DNA of 64,000 nt. Source: Diphasiastrum complanatum. Lineage: Eukaryota > Streptophyta > Lycopodiopsida > Lycopodiales > Lycopodiaceae. The notes beneath the pieces were generated by a model. That model did no database searches. It had not been told where the DNA came from and saw only the letters and a list, made by a program, of their open reading frames with translations. The stretch covers positions 1 through 64,000 of the forward strand of contig MU831889.1 of the NCBI GenBank assembly GCA_029204225.1, written 5' to 3'. Below are positions 11,839 to 23,109 of this stretch, piece after piece. Position numbers and translations under genes: made by a program. How positions within the stretch are numbered: position 1 is the first letter of the stretch; every line of letters starts with the position of its first letter.

Positions 11839-12356
11839 TGTTATGTCCATGACCAGTAAGTAGGATTCAGTATACTCCTAGTCTTGGATACACGATACTC
11901 CAGTAAATCAAGCTGTTAGTTATGCCACGTCATATTGGATGTGACCCGAAAGTAACTAATATCCTTGTGAGGCCCAGAACACACTAAATGGAGTTTAGAC
12001 AAGGTATGAGACAGTGTATGCATGTGTAGAGTTATCAATAGCAATTCTATGAATAGTTGGTCCATGCATAGGACTCTATTCTAGGTGAATCTATGTATAG
12101 GAAACTTAGGGCTATGCATGGCTATGTGCCCAGGATGTTTATGACTCTATAAGAAGAGGCCAAACTCGCCCTACTCCCCATGGTGATCATGGATTCATTG
12201 CCAGGGTTTCACTCTACATTCATGCCTCTTGTTCCTTGGCTTGGGGGTGAAGCTTCTAGAGTTGATTGGTTGCTTCTACTTGGTTGGGTGGTTGCTCCAT
12301 AGTGTGTTTTCCATTGTGTTTTGTCTTGTAAGCAGGATCTTAGGGAGCTTCCCTTA
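11839..12356 (+). repeat. 5' LTR of element B
   Basis: It begins TGTTATGTCC like the LTRs of element A and shares GTTATGCCACGTCAT and GCTTGGGGGTGAAG-like segments. It ends just before the primer-binding site, and the exact 3' terminus is eroded (the expected TAACA is not clear). Confidence 0.75.
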
Positions 12357-12359
12357 TAG

Positions 12360-12371
12360 TGGTATCAGAGC
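12360..12371 (+). promoter_or_regulatory. Primer-binding site of element B
   Basis: TGGTATCAGAGC, complementary to initiator tRNA-Met, follows the LTR. Confidence 0.85.
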
Positions 12372-15300
12372 AAGGCTTACGAAGATTGGAGAACATGGAG
12401 AAGGGCTACCTTTTGTCAAAATTTTGGATTGGATCCATGGGAATTCTCTTCCAAGGTGGATAGCAAGTGTGCAAGTGGGTGTACTATCCCAGTTTCATTT
12501 TGCATGTTGCTAAGATCCATTAATCTTTGGATTCTTTGTGGTTTTATGGAGAATTGTCCTTGAAGGCCAATTTGTGATGCTTTTTTGGAGCTTTTTTTTT
12601 TGTGTAGATCAAATCTTGGGTAGATCTGAATTTTTCAGCAAGTGTACTTTCGTTTTGGGGTTCATTAATGATGAAATTAATGATGCATGCTGGTTCTCTT
12701 CAATGATTTTTTATTCTAGGCTATGCTTTGGTCAAAATTGCTTGGTTTTTCATGCTTTTTGGCACAAAATAGATAGTAAGAACCAAAATCCAGCAAGGTC
12801 AGATCAATTAAATGGTTGTAATTCTGTAAAATGGTTTGCATGTGTTAGAGAAAGGGTTGTATGTCATGAATTTCCACTTTATGGTGATAAAAAACCCAGA
12901 AAATAGTCAAAAATCATCGTTTTTGCTTGTTTTTTTTTCATAAAGTTGGATAGTAGGTGGCTGTAAAACACCATGTAGGGCTTGTAAAGGGGTGGACCAA
13001 AGTCTTTTGAAGCTTTCCCTGAAGTTAGAACCAAGAATTCCAGCAATTGAACTTGTAGGAAGTCAAAAATAGTTCAAAAGTGACCATTTTTGGTGATTTT
13101 TGGGGGATGAATCTCTCCAAATCCATAAGGAGATCATTCTAGAATTAATTATAGCATGATTAGCATTCCTTTTTACTTTTCCAACAAGCTATTAGACCTG
13201 TGAATTGATGGCCGATGGCTTATGCACCATCTCCATCAAGTTTGAAGCTATTTTGACTTCTATGAATCAAGAAATCTTCGTTCTCAGCTTATACTACATC
13301 TTAGGATCAGTATGAATGCCTCATGGAAGTCTAATTGATTGTTTAAGACTGTTGGTAGCATCAATTTTGGGCTAGGATGGGTGTTTGCAGGTTTTTGCAT
13401 GATTCCTTCTTGTGGAAGTGCGCCCTACTACAGATTTTTGGCAGCTCTAATCTCGCACATCTGAAGCCTAGGTGGCAGGCTGACATGGCAAGCATCTTGT
13501 TCACTTGGTCTTCCTCTGTATAGAGCTTTACAACACTCAATTTGGTGTGATGTAGCCAAAGTTATGATCATCTGAAGTTTTGCAGTTTTGTGTGTAAAAT
13601 TGGCAAAATTTGGAATTGTGCTGATTGCATGCCACCCATTTTCCTGATTTGTAGTACTGTGTTTACATGGATTAGTTGCATGTTGATTCTCAGAGTGATT
13701 CTGACATTCATGGGGGATTTACAATCGATTTGAGTGGTCATACGCATGTGCTATGACAGTTGGGTCACAAATCTGTGTTAATGGCTAACAAATTCCGTAA
13801 AATTGAAGTTTACGTAAAAAATTCCATAATGACGTTTATGACTGATGTAGTGTGCTTTGCATGCCAGTTTGACATTGGGTTAGTAACATTAGAAATCAGA
13901 CAATGTTTTGATTTTTTCGATTCCAATTGCCTTTTAAACTAACACTATTTTCGTCAGAATTTTTGAATTACGTAAAATAAAGCAAATTTTGAGTTTTTCG
14001 GAAAAAATAAATTAAAATTTCGATCATTTTTTCGTTATCTATAGAATTAGTTTAGATTAGTGAATTGATTAAACTGAGTTTATCAGTCAAAAATTGATCA
14101 CAGTGTTTTCACTAAGTCTAAATTATTTTTCGGTAATAGATAAGTTAAAATTGACAGAAAAAACCGCAATGAATTGTCGACAATTTTTATTGTGCTGTCA
14201 TTTTTTAACTTTGGAATTGGAAACTCCTAGATTGAAATTTAAAATTTGAATTTTTTTTCTTTTTTGTTCAATTTGGTAAAAATTGCAATAAGATACTTTT
14301 CTATTCGATGTTGATCGATAGAAATCAGTCAAGTGAACATTTGTGCAAGACACTCGTTAAAATTGATTAAAATCGTCAAACAATATGAAATGACCAGGTT
14401 GAATGAGTGGCAATAGTATTCTTTATCTAGTCAATAAATATGACAAGATACGGTTCAAGAATTACTGAAATCCTATGGATGGGATTTCCATTCATGTAGG
14501 TACTATGTTTGGATAGGTTTTGTCAATATTAGTGAAGTAATGCCAAACCATTCAATAAAAAAAAAACAGTCCAACTTTATTGGAAATTTGTAATAATAGA
14601 AATGACATAACAGATTTCATTTCCAGAAAAATCCTATGGTGAATTATATTCAACCCAGGTATAGGACAGAAATGAAATTGTTTTGGACTTTTTCCTATAG
14701 TAATTAATTTTAAAAACAACTACTAATGTCGTTGGTACCTTAGCTAAAATAGATTTTCGAGGAATTGAAAAATTCTAAGGAGGAAAAAAGAGTGGACATC
14801 AGAGGTAGTAAGTGTGATCGAAAAATGTATTTCGCAGTTAGGATATTGGTAATCCCTGTATATTTTTTCTGCTTAATACTGGTTATTAAGTCCTGGTTAG
14901 AATTCATTCAGATGAATTCGTAACTGATATCTTTGTAACCATTGAGTTATTTGCAGTTTTGGATGTCAATTGTGAGGTTTAGAAGTGGAATATGATACGT
15001 GGACTATATTGGATCTGTTAGTTGACAAAAGCTTGTCCCTAGATTTGATGCATCAGTAGGGTTTCGAAGCTTGTCAATAACCAGAAAGGTTCAGAGTGTA
15101 ATAGTGAACCATGTTAATTCTTCTGTCTAACTCACATAATCAGATGTAGATTATGGGTATCCATTTGATAGGCATGCCATTCATCGAAATAAATGGATTC
15201 TCTAGTGTTTGGGAACAAGAGATAATATCCTATATGGATTATAGGACAACTAGATGATCAGTGGATCTCTAGAATATCAGATAAGACAGTTAAGCATTTT

Positions 15301-15539
15301 CTAGAAGGAAAAGCTGATGATATGGGATGTAAGTAATTTTTGAAAGGAAATTATAGGACTGTAAAGATCTGGTGATCAATGGTGTATATAGTACCTAGTC
15401 GCAATATGGGCAAATGTGAGATATTTTGGGAAATTTTGAGGTTTAATCTAGATCCTAACACGGATGCTCATTACTTGAACGATTTATTTAAGGTTGACCA
15501 TAAGAAATCTAACACCAGAGAGCCCAAACACTTTCTGAT

Positions 15540-16365
15540 ACAGATTAGAGATATATGCGGCTTGCACTCATGTCCTCTCACCACCTCAGACTCAGGGATA
15601 CCGGCTATCATGATTCTCTCAGGCATCAGACTTCCTCATGGAAGCATTTGGTATCACTATCACTGATCTCCCTTTGGGTACACACAAGTACATTAGACAT
15701 TTTTTATACAATGCATATCTCGACCGTACTTGGCGACACTAGCTGGGGTTTAAGCCTGAAACTCACTTTCTGGAGCAGGATACCATTGGTCTTCCAGTTT
15801 TACCTCGCTATTTGTCTGCCTCCACTTCACTTTGGGACAATTTAGAGTCTCCTCACACCAGTTGGCTATTGAGACACGCAGATTCCAAGGTACACCACGA
15901 GAGGAGAGAATATGTCTGTTATGTCTCCTACATGAGATAGAGTCCGAGGAGCATTTCATCTTCAGATGTCCCATATATTATGAGATTAGAGAGAGATATC
16001 ATTGTCTATTCCATGACATGCCTACTACACTCAGAGCATTGATTGGATATGAGGACTCTCGTTGTGTCGCACTTATGATACGAGATATGGTCTTCTTGCG
16101 CCAAGATATTTACCAGTCAGCTCATCAGCCACATCCTAGATCTCAAGCTTAGAATACGTCTTTCTTCACCAGGAGACGGACACGGTCTGACGACGACGAC
16201 GACGACTTACCACCTCACAAATGTTAGAGACAACGTACCACTCGTAGTCGTGCAGTAGTTCGCACTTCTCGCCTTGCCACGAGAGCACACAGTTTTCACC
16301 CTCCTAGACGACGTCAGCAATGGTCCATATTACCTCCTGTTACAGCTCGTATCACATTTTTTTTT
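15540..16365 (+). pseudogene. LINE-like reverse transcriptase C-terminal fragment
   Basis: The frame at 15832-16152 reads FRVSSHQLAIETRRF, then PREERICLLC and SEEHFIFRCPIYYEIR. This is the layout of the zinc-binding C-terminal segment of LINE-type reverse transcriptases: arginine-rich lead, P...R.C..C, E.E.HF...C..Y...R. The C-x2-C and H-x4-C residues are present. After a TAG at 16150 the same frame continues with an acidic run encoded by six GAC codons and an Arg-rich tail to about 16360. Upstream (15555-15830) are pieces in other frames that probably belong to the same protein. The RT catalytic domain is missing. Confidence 0.5.
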
Positions 16366-16575
16366 TCAATAGCAACGCTAGATGATATTACTTTACTCCT
16401 GGCAACTATTTCTCACTTATGGACAGTTGGTAGTTTATAGTTTATAGATATATTACTCATTCTTTTATGCACAGTTTTTCTTGGAGATGTTTATAAACGC
16501 TCCCATGCTTTTCACATACTTGACATGTACTCCTTTTGGTCTTATATGCCTTTTGGCATAGAAAAGACATTAATA

Positions 16576-16699
<124 letters not shown>

Positions 16700-17159
16700 G
16701 CGCGCTCGCGATGCTTGAAGCTATACAACTTTACCATGCATTAGAGAAAATATGGGCCCAAAGAGGGCCCTATAAGAAATGCCATGTAGGAGAGAGAAAA
16801 ATAGCTATAAAGTAATTATAATATCATTTTCTAACTTCTTTACACATCTGCCCGCACTACTTTCCATGTAAATGAATGCACCTTAGTTTAGTCACATCAA
16901 ACTTCACTGGTGCTTAACCATAGTTAAAATATAATTTTCAAAATGATGAAATATTCCCTCCCAAAAGTTGGGAACACTCAAAAATTTGAATTAGGAGTGA
17001 CATCTCTGAAACAAAGTCTATGCCATCTCTATCTCTAGGGTCAAACATCTCTATCTCCAGCAGGGTTGAACAAGTGTATAGCGCCATCTCCAGCTTTGTT
17101 ATTGTCATTGTGTTGTTTGTTACTATACTAGTGTACTGATGACAAAGCTTTATTATCTT

Positions 17160-17710
17160 CATGTGGATCTGTCACCAGATATCATTATGAATGAAGTTGG
17201 AAAAATATTAGACACTACATTGCTTCAGGGGGCATGTGACTTTTCTAGCATTAGTAGAGAAGCATATGCAACAATGTTTAAGATGATAAAGGAGGCATTT
17301 GCACGGTAAGTATTAAAAAGTTTCCAATCCCACAACCATTTCATCTTTTTTTTTTAAAAATACATGTTAAACCAAAGTATGCAGACAATAGTTGGTAATC
17401 CATCTCATATCAATGAAGTGTATTGCTCAAAAGGAGAAAGTCTAGCATATAACAATTCTAACAATTTATTTATTGACATTAATCAGTTACTAGCATTCAT
17501 CATAAATTTTTACGGTATTACAAATGAGCATGTCAATAACAAGTTGATAGTTGTTCTCAAGTTAGATGAGTCTGAAATTATAAAAGGACAAAAAATGGAA
17601 AGAGTCAGTCTCACGATCGTGAATGGAGCACTTGCAAATTCAGAAGACTCAAAGGCCTCAATTTCAGTGTTCAATCAGAAAATGATATCTGATGGTTAGC
17701 AACATTTCAG
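17160..17710 (+). pseudogene. Unknown two-exon gene P (left gene of cluster)
   Basis: A first exon-like stretch (about 17163-17305) reads SPDIIMNEVGKILDTT and ACDFSSISREAYATMF, and ends at a good donor, CG|GTAAGT. After about 70 bp of T-rich sequence, coding resumes near 17378 with QTIVGNPSHINEVYC, INQLLAFIINFYGI and VVLKLDESEIIKGQK. A frame change near 17655 gives YFSVQSENDIWWLATFQ up to CATTTCAG|GTATAG, another possible donor at 17710. I recognise no family. The composition, splice signals and reading-frame length argue for a real gene remnant. It converges on gene M, whose last exon ends about 35 bp away. Confidence 0.45.
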
Positions 17711-17744
17711 GTATAGCAGTTCCTTGGCATAATCGATAGGGATA

Positions 17745-19072
17745 ATCATTTTAATAATATCCTAAAATTTTAATCGCAATAGTTTTCTTTACAAAAATTA
17801 TTCTATGCACCCTATTAAAATTATGTCCTCCAAGAAAATGAGAAAGTGCCTTTACTGTCATAATCATTGTATCACCATGTTGATGAAACTTTAAATGGGC
17901 AACACTTATCTCATTATTCTTGAAGAAATTCAAATAGTGCCCCAGTGCATGATCTCTTGAAATTCTCCAGCAGAAGATCTCTGCCCTCCTCGATGAATTG
18001 CGAAATCATCAAGGAAGATTGTTTTCAGAAATGAAAAAAAAAAAACAAAGTAAGCTCCAGTATATAATATGACATAACGAATCTACTAGTACATGACAAG
18101 ATACAAAAACTTACGCAATCGACTTTGTCTTCCCTGATTACTGTCTCTCCATCAATATTATGTCCACCTTTCGATGTCAATCTTGTTGGTGAATAGACAG
18201 TTGGTTGTGGCAAACCAAGTTGACTTTGGATTTTGAGAAACTCCTCCTCAGAAGGTAGATCATTTTCTTTGTTGCGCATTTCCTCCACAGCCATTTTCAA
18301 GCAATCTTTCCTTGAATAAAACTTATCATTACGTACATCGTCAACACCAGGGAGAAGATCATCAGCATCAAAATCAATTATATCCGAAAATCCATCAAGC
18401 TCTTTGTTCAAAATGCAAAGAGTCTCAGCTTCAGTGAAATAAAAAAGATCTGATATTGTCAAAAAAGAATTATTATCTATATTATAAATAGGCAAAGTGA
18501 TCAAAGATTTATCATAAGGAGAAAGAGTAGTGGGTGTTCTAGGGCATATAAACGATGCCCTATTTTGAGCAGGATCAAAATCTGAATAAAAAAAATATCT
18601 ATATCTACAATCTTTGAATTTTCAAACTTTGTACCACTAGAAGAAGCAACTTCAGAAGTGGAAGGGCCAGTCTCCGAATCGTCAAAAATATCTAACAAAA
18701 GAAAAAAAATACATGTTGACTAAAAATCAACAAATCTACATTTTTTATTGTAAATTGGGCACTCATCTTAAGACTTGAAATCATTATGTAACTTGGTGAA
18801 AATTTTGTCAAGCTTAGCTTTATAGCTATGCTTGTCGAGTGCCACCGGGTCTTGATAATGAATCATGTCCTTATTCTGAGATCTGAATAACGGAATACTG
18901 AGCAGAGACTTAAATCTGAGATAAATCTCATAAAATGTCTCCACACCAAGACCCTTATTAATAGAAGGAAGAATAAAAAGAAAAGAAGAAAAAAGAGATT
19001 TGAAATACTCCAAATTCTCACTAGTACCAAAATCATGAAAAAAAAAGACAAATTAGAATCAAAATTAGACAT
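17745..19072 (-). pseudogene. Unknown multi-exon gene M (transcribed leftward)
   Basis: From MSNFDSN at 19072 the minus strand reads, after a slip in a poly-T run, ENLEYFKSLF and LGVETFYEIYLRFKSL to KLHNDFK near 18771. An intron ends at CTTTTGTTAG (about 18693). The second exon reads DIFDDSETGPSTSEV, slips at another poly-T run, and continues through TEAETLCILNKELDG and DFDADDLLPGVDDVR to REDKVDC|GTAAGT at 18117. A third exon near 18012-17745 contains EISVAHLKFHQHGDT and KALSHFLGGHNFN with a stop and a frameshift. The central region is strongly acidic. No family is recognised. Its promoter is shared head to head with the H3-like gene. Confidence 0.45.
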
Positions 19073-19156
19073 TTTAAACAAAAACTACAGATGTAAAATT
19101 TTAAATATCGCTCTTAGGCGCAAACTACAGGTCAGACAAGAAGCTCAAGGCAATGT

Positions 19157-19880
19157 GCGCTCGAAAGAGATATTAGAAATTAGGGTATCGAATCTGAGCG
19201 CATAAACAAAGAGCAAAAAAAAAAAAAAGATGTAAGGTGCGCTTGAATGCGATACTGGACGAGACAATATCGGTTCCAGACACAAGCAAGTCAACGGAGG
19301 GTAATCAGTGCAAAGGGCGCGCTTGAAATCGATATCCGGCCAAGAAATCAAAAATTTGCATGAAAATTCGAACCGAAAATGACCTATTTATAATAAAAAA
19401 ATTTGCACGTGTGGAGGACTTACAAATGGACACGTGTTGACATATGATTGGTCATAAAGAATCCGCCGTATAGACAATGATTGATCTGACATCTGTCACG
19501 TGCAAGAATGACACGTGTCGAAAAATGATTCCTGCACGTGTCCCGACCCACGTGGCCTCATAATTGAGTCATAATTGTCAGTACGGACATTCCACATGTA
19601 CTAGTTAGATGATGACACATGTCATCAACCGTTTTTTCACACGTGTGAAAATTGCGTATTTATAAGTCCTCAAAAAATAATTTTTTTCACAGAATTTTTG
19701 GTTTTCGCTCCCAAGCGTGCCCTCTCACCGCTTAATCGTCCGCCTTCTCACACTCCGCTCGAGACCGATACCGCTATTATTCCAATATCGCTTTCGAGCA
19801 CGCATCTCGTTTTTAAAAATATTATGTGTATATCTTGCGCTCGAAACCAATATTTAGTTCTGGTATCGATCTCAAACGCC
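19157..19880. promoter_or_regulatory. Divergent promoter with CACGTG cluster and repeated 17-bp motif
   Basis: The core holds seven CACGTG hexamers at 19406, 19431, 19497, 19512, 19535, 19549 and 19640; the last sits in the perfect palindrome TTCACACGTGTGAA. TATA-like boxes face outward on each side: TATAAATAG on the minus strand (about 19384-19392) and TATTTATAA on the plus strand (about 19657-19665). Outside them, in both presumptive 5' UTRs, are about nine copies of a motif near GCGCTYGAAANCGATAT, in both orientations: 19157, 19185, 19239, 19267 (weak) and 19319 on the left; 19756, 19785, 19837 and 19864 on the right. CACGTG is the plant G-box/ABRE core bound by bZIP and bHLH factors. The outer motif is unknown to me. 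The region drives gene M leftward and the H3-like gene rightward. Confidence 0.7.
19406..19645. promoter_or_regulatory. Seven G-boxes (CACGTG) in 240 bp
   Basis: Seven exact CACGTG hexamers plus two CACATG near-matches (about 19593 and 19616). Chance expectation for one specific hexamer in 240 bp is about 0.06. Several carry the ACACGTGTC or CCACGTGGC flanks typical of ABRE-type sites. Confidence 0.85.
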
Positions 19881-20306
19881 CTCTGATCGCAAATTTTTTT
19901 ATTTTCATTCCTTTCACTTTTGTTCAAACTCTTTTTTTAAACTTTTTTTTTTGAGAATGATGGCTAGGACCAAATCCACTGCCCGTGCCATAACTACTAT
20001 ATAGGCATCCCATGCCCGTGTTTCCCCTAGTACTGGTCGTAGACGTAGCAAGAAGCAGGTCTAGTTGAGGGACATTAGAAAATCCTAGATATCAACTGAA
20101 ATGTTGATCCCTAGAGATCCTTTCAGCTGATCTGTCAGGAATGTCACTCTGTCACTTGGGCTAAATGTTCGTTTTGCCGTGACAACCATGCAGGCCTTAC
20201 AAGGTGCTGTAGAGGATTTTTTGTCTCATTTTTTTGAGGATACATGTCTTTTGGCAGTGCATGGTAAGCGTGTCACCATCATGTCAAAATATTTCGTCAT
20301 TCTCAA

Positions 20307-21173
20307 TGTTAAAAATTGTAAAACATATCTATCATCTGTTGTTAATGTTTGGGGTATCCTACCCATGTAAATATTTGTACATATCCAAGCTATGTGAATT
20401 GAGCACATATCCTTGTAGAATAGGGCGAGTTTGGGTTAGGTAGATCAAATTCCAGTGACATGCATAAAGTCTAGTTGGTCTAGTACGATATGCAGTAATG
20501 TTGACAATGTCTAGTTTGACATGCATATAGAGATTCACATGGAATTGGTCAGTTATGAACTTGTAGAAACTCGAGCCACAATAAATGCATAATGTCCTAA
20601 GTTTCCATAGTGACATGCAAAACATGCAATCACTCTAATGGACACATGCATGTAGATTTGTACATGGCTAGTTGAGAAATTGCCATTTGGAGAAAGTAGG
20701 TAGAAGTTAGGTGCAACCTATGCATGCTAGCAGTTAGGTGTCAAGTTAATAGTTGTTTGCACTTGAATAGATGTAGGATGTGCATTGAATGCAAGGAGTA
20801 CCACGAATTTTGGCTCTCCTATATATGTACATATCATTCTCATTCACAAAGTAATGAAGAACCAAAGTTTTGTAGCTATCTCATGCTTGGTTGGATCTAA
20901 ACTGTTTTTTCTTGTTATCTCTCTAGCTTTCTCTCTCTAACTCGTGTTGAAGCTAATGCTAAAACACTGTAATCTTGTACTTTTAATCATTCTTTGATTC
21001 ATTGCTATCATAGTCTATTGATTAGCATGCTAGATTGTGAATTAGCCATATCTTCTAAACTAGATCTTGTTGAACAATCTAGAATCAGGGTATTGTGCCA
21101 ATCACAAAGCTTAATCAAGATCAGTTACTCTTGTGGACATTTCCCACACGTGTGAATTCTGGAATTTTCAACA
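20307..21173 (+). repeat. 5' LTR of copia element 1
   Basis: It begins TGTTAAAAATTG and ends TTTTCAACA. It contains CTCCTATATATGTAC as a TATA-like region (about 20817-20831). It is near-identical to the 3' LTR. Confidence 0.95.
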
Positions 21174-21185
21174 TGGTATCAGAGC
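21174..21185 (+). promoter_or_regulatory. Primer-binding site of copia element 1
   Basis: TGGTATCAGAGC immediately follows the LTR; it is complementary to initiator tRNA-Met. Confidence 0.95.
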
Positions 21186-21942
21186 CTCATTAAGCTTTGC
21201 ATGCTAATTTCCCTGATAGTACAAGAAATTGAGAGATAAACAAGCAAAAAAACAAATTCTCACATTTTCTAACATTTCTCTGAAGTGTAATTGGATCAAA
21301 TCGGACCTGAACTAAATTTTCAGTCCTGAATTGAGGTAGTACAGAATTCCGGAATTTCGCACTACCTCAATCGGACCTGAACTGAATTTTCAGTCCCTTT
21401 GTTTTCTTTGTTAATAGATCCAAAGATAGCAGTGTTATAGCTTGATGGAAAGCTTATGATCTGTACTTTCCATAGAAATTGAAACCACATCAATCTAAAG
21501 TGTCTAGCAAGAGTTATAAGCTCTTAAAGAGGATTAGGATAGGTCCAAAATCCGAGTGAACATTTTGATTTGAATCAATTTTTACTTTGTTCTGAATTCA
21601 TGGTTTTGAGCATCCTACACAAGAAACTAAAGATCAAGACTGAGTTTGAAGTAATTGAACACCCTTTGAGCCTTCTGAGTGTCACTAGTGTTTTTTGTTG
21701 CATTTCACACGTGCCAAAAGTAGGATTCAAACTAACCAAAGTGTCTCAATCCACTTTGTGTATCTGATCTAGTTAGCTTGTCTTGTGGAATTGAGATCTG
21801 TCTCAAATACAGTTGCATGTGTTTCACATAGGAAGGTAGTACATTTTTTGAAAATACCTATAGTGAAAGAGAGCAGCAACTCTATGTCAGATAGGAACAA
21901 GCTCAAACATATTGCAGTCCAATTACAAGAGTCTTCACATTC

Positions 21943-23109
21943 ATGGCATCTGTAGGAGATTGTCTCTTTCAAGCTAATGAAAGACTATACACCTTTAACT
22001 ATTCAGTTTGGAAGGATAGGATAGAATCCTTGTTGATTCTCTATGGTGTAATGGATATTGTAACTGGGACTGAAGTTGAACTCGCAGCTTTTGATGAGGC
22101 TCAGAGATTCAAGAAGAGAGCAAGAATTGCTCTACATATCATCAAATTGAACATCTCTGATGAGATGTTGAGAGAGATTAGTTCATGCACCTCAGCCAAG
22201 GAGACTTGGGAGACTCTGAAGAACCTTCATGAAGCCAAGATCAAGTCAAGAAAGAGCTGTAAGAACCAGTACTCTCATGCCTTCGCCAAGAAAAAAGCGA
22301 AGAACAAAGACTATGGTGGAGTAGAAGATGAGTCAGCTCATCCTTCTAACTTCAAGAAGAAGACACAAGAAGTTCAAACTAGTTGTATCATAGAAGACTC
22401 ACATGCAAGTTGTGGAGAGGCATCTCTTCTGATGTCTAGTTTTTCTTCTTTACCTTTTAATAATGTATCATGGTATATTGATAGTGGAGCAACAACTCAT
22501 ATGAGTTGCTCCAAAGATTCTTTTGTTTCTATTGAATCTGTTCTAGATCCTAAGAAATCAATATAGACAGTAGTTGGTGATGCATGTGAAATTGAAGGTG
22601 TTGGAAGTTGTTCCTTAAAACTTACATCTTCTATGAATTTTACACTTTCCAATGTTCTCTATGTGCCTAATCTCACAAAGAGTGTGATTAGTGTAGGAAA
22701 GTTGTTAGATGATGGTTATGAACTAGATTTCAATATCAATGGTTGTCTCATAAAGAAAGAAGATAAGATCCTTGCAAGTGGATCTAGATATGGAAGTATT
22801 TTCAAGCTAGATGTGCATGAAAATTCAAGTTCATGTGATGCTGCATTGATGACTTATGTTTCCAAGGAGGAGCTATGGCATAGGAAGTTGTATGTTTCCA
22901 ACTTTAGGTCTATGCCTATTATAGTCAAGGAGATCAAGCCAAGAGTGGCTTATTCTATGACAAAATCACTTATGGATCCATATTTAATGTCTTCTAAAAA
23001 GACAGAACATTCTATGGAGTTGGAACATTCCGATGTTCATCTTTCTTTATCAATAAGCAAGGAAGGTATTTCTTGCTTTGCATGTACTATTGATGGATCC
23101 ACAAGTTAA
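21943..23109 (+). pseudogene. gag-pol: Copia gag-protease-pre-integrase ORF with one stop
   Basis: One frame runs from ATG 21943 to 23109, broken only by a TAG at about 22564. The N-terminal part (YSVWKDRIESLL, then EMLREISSCTSAKETWETL) is copia Gag of the UBN2 type. It jumps early into a Lys-rich linker with no CCHC zinc knuckle. The protease site is SWYIDSGATTHMSC. After the stop come TLSNVLYVPNLTKSVISVGK and EELWHRKLYVSNFRS, the GAG-pre-integrase domain (LWHxRLxH-like, with the second His lost). The interrupting TAG fits a CAG-to-TAG change. The protein ends where integrase should begin. Translation may have started at this ATG, about 760 bp after the primer site. Confidence 0.8.

Larger units (their letters stand above)
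11839..15500 (+). mobile_element. LTR retrotransposon B, 3'-truncated relative of A
   Basis: A TGTTATGTCCATG start and a TGGTATCAGAGC primer site at 12360-12371 define a 5' LTR of about 520 bp. The leader (about 13420-13620) resembles element A at 5530-5750 (CGCACATCTGAAGCCTAGGT compared with CGCACATGTGAGGCCTAGGT). The body near 15180-15480 resembles A at 7780-8030. No coding domain and no 3' LTR were found; the 3' boundary near 15500, where the LINE-like fragment starts, is approximate. Confidence 0.7.

Noticed and set aside
12229-12906. Two Cys/Trp-rich open frames on the plus strand
   Set aside because: They fall in the LTR and untranslated leader of element B and resemble no retroelement protein.
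17751-18010. Separate small protein gene on the minus strand
   Set aside because: The stretch reads as a further decayed exon of gene M, with a stop and a frame change, rather than an independent ORF.
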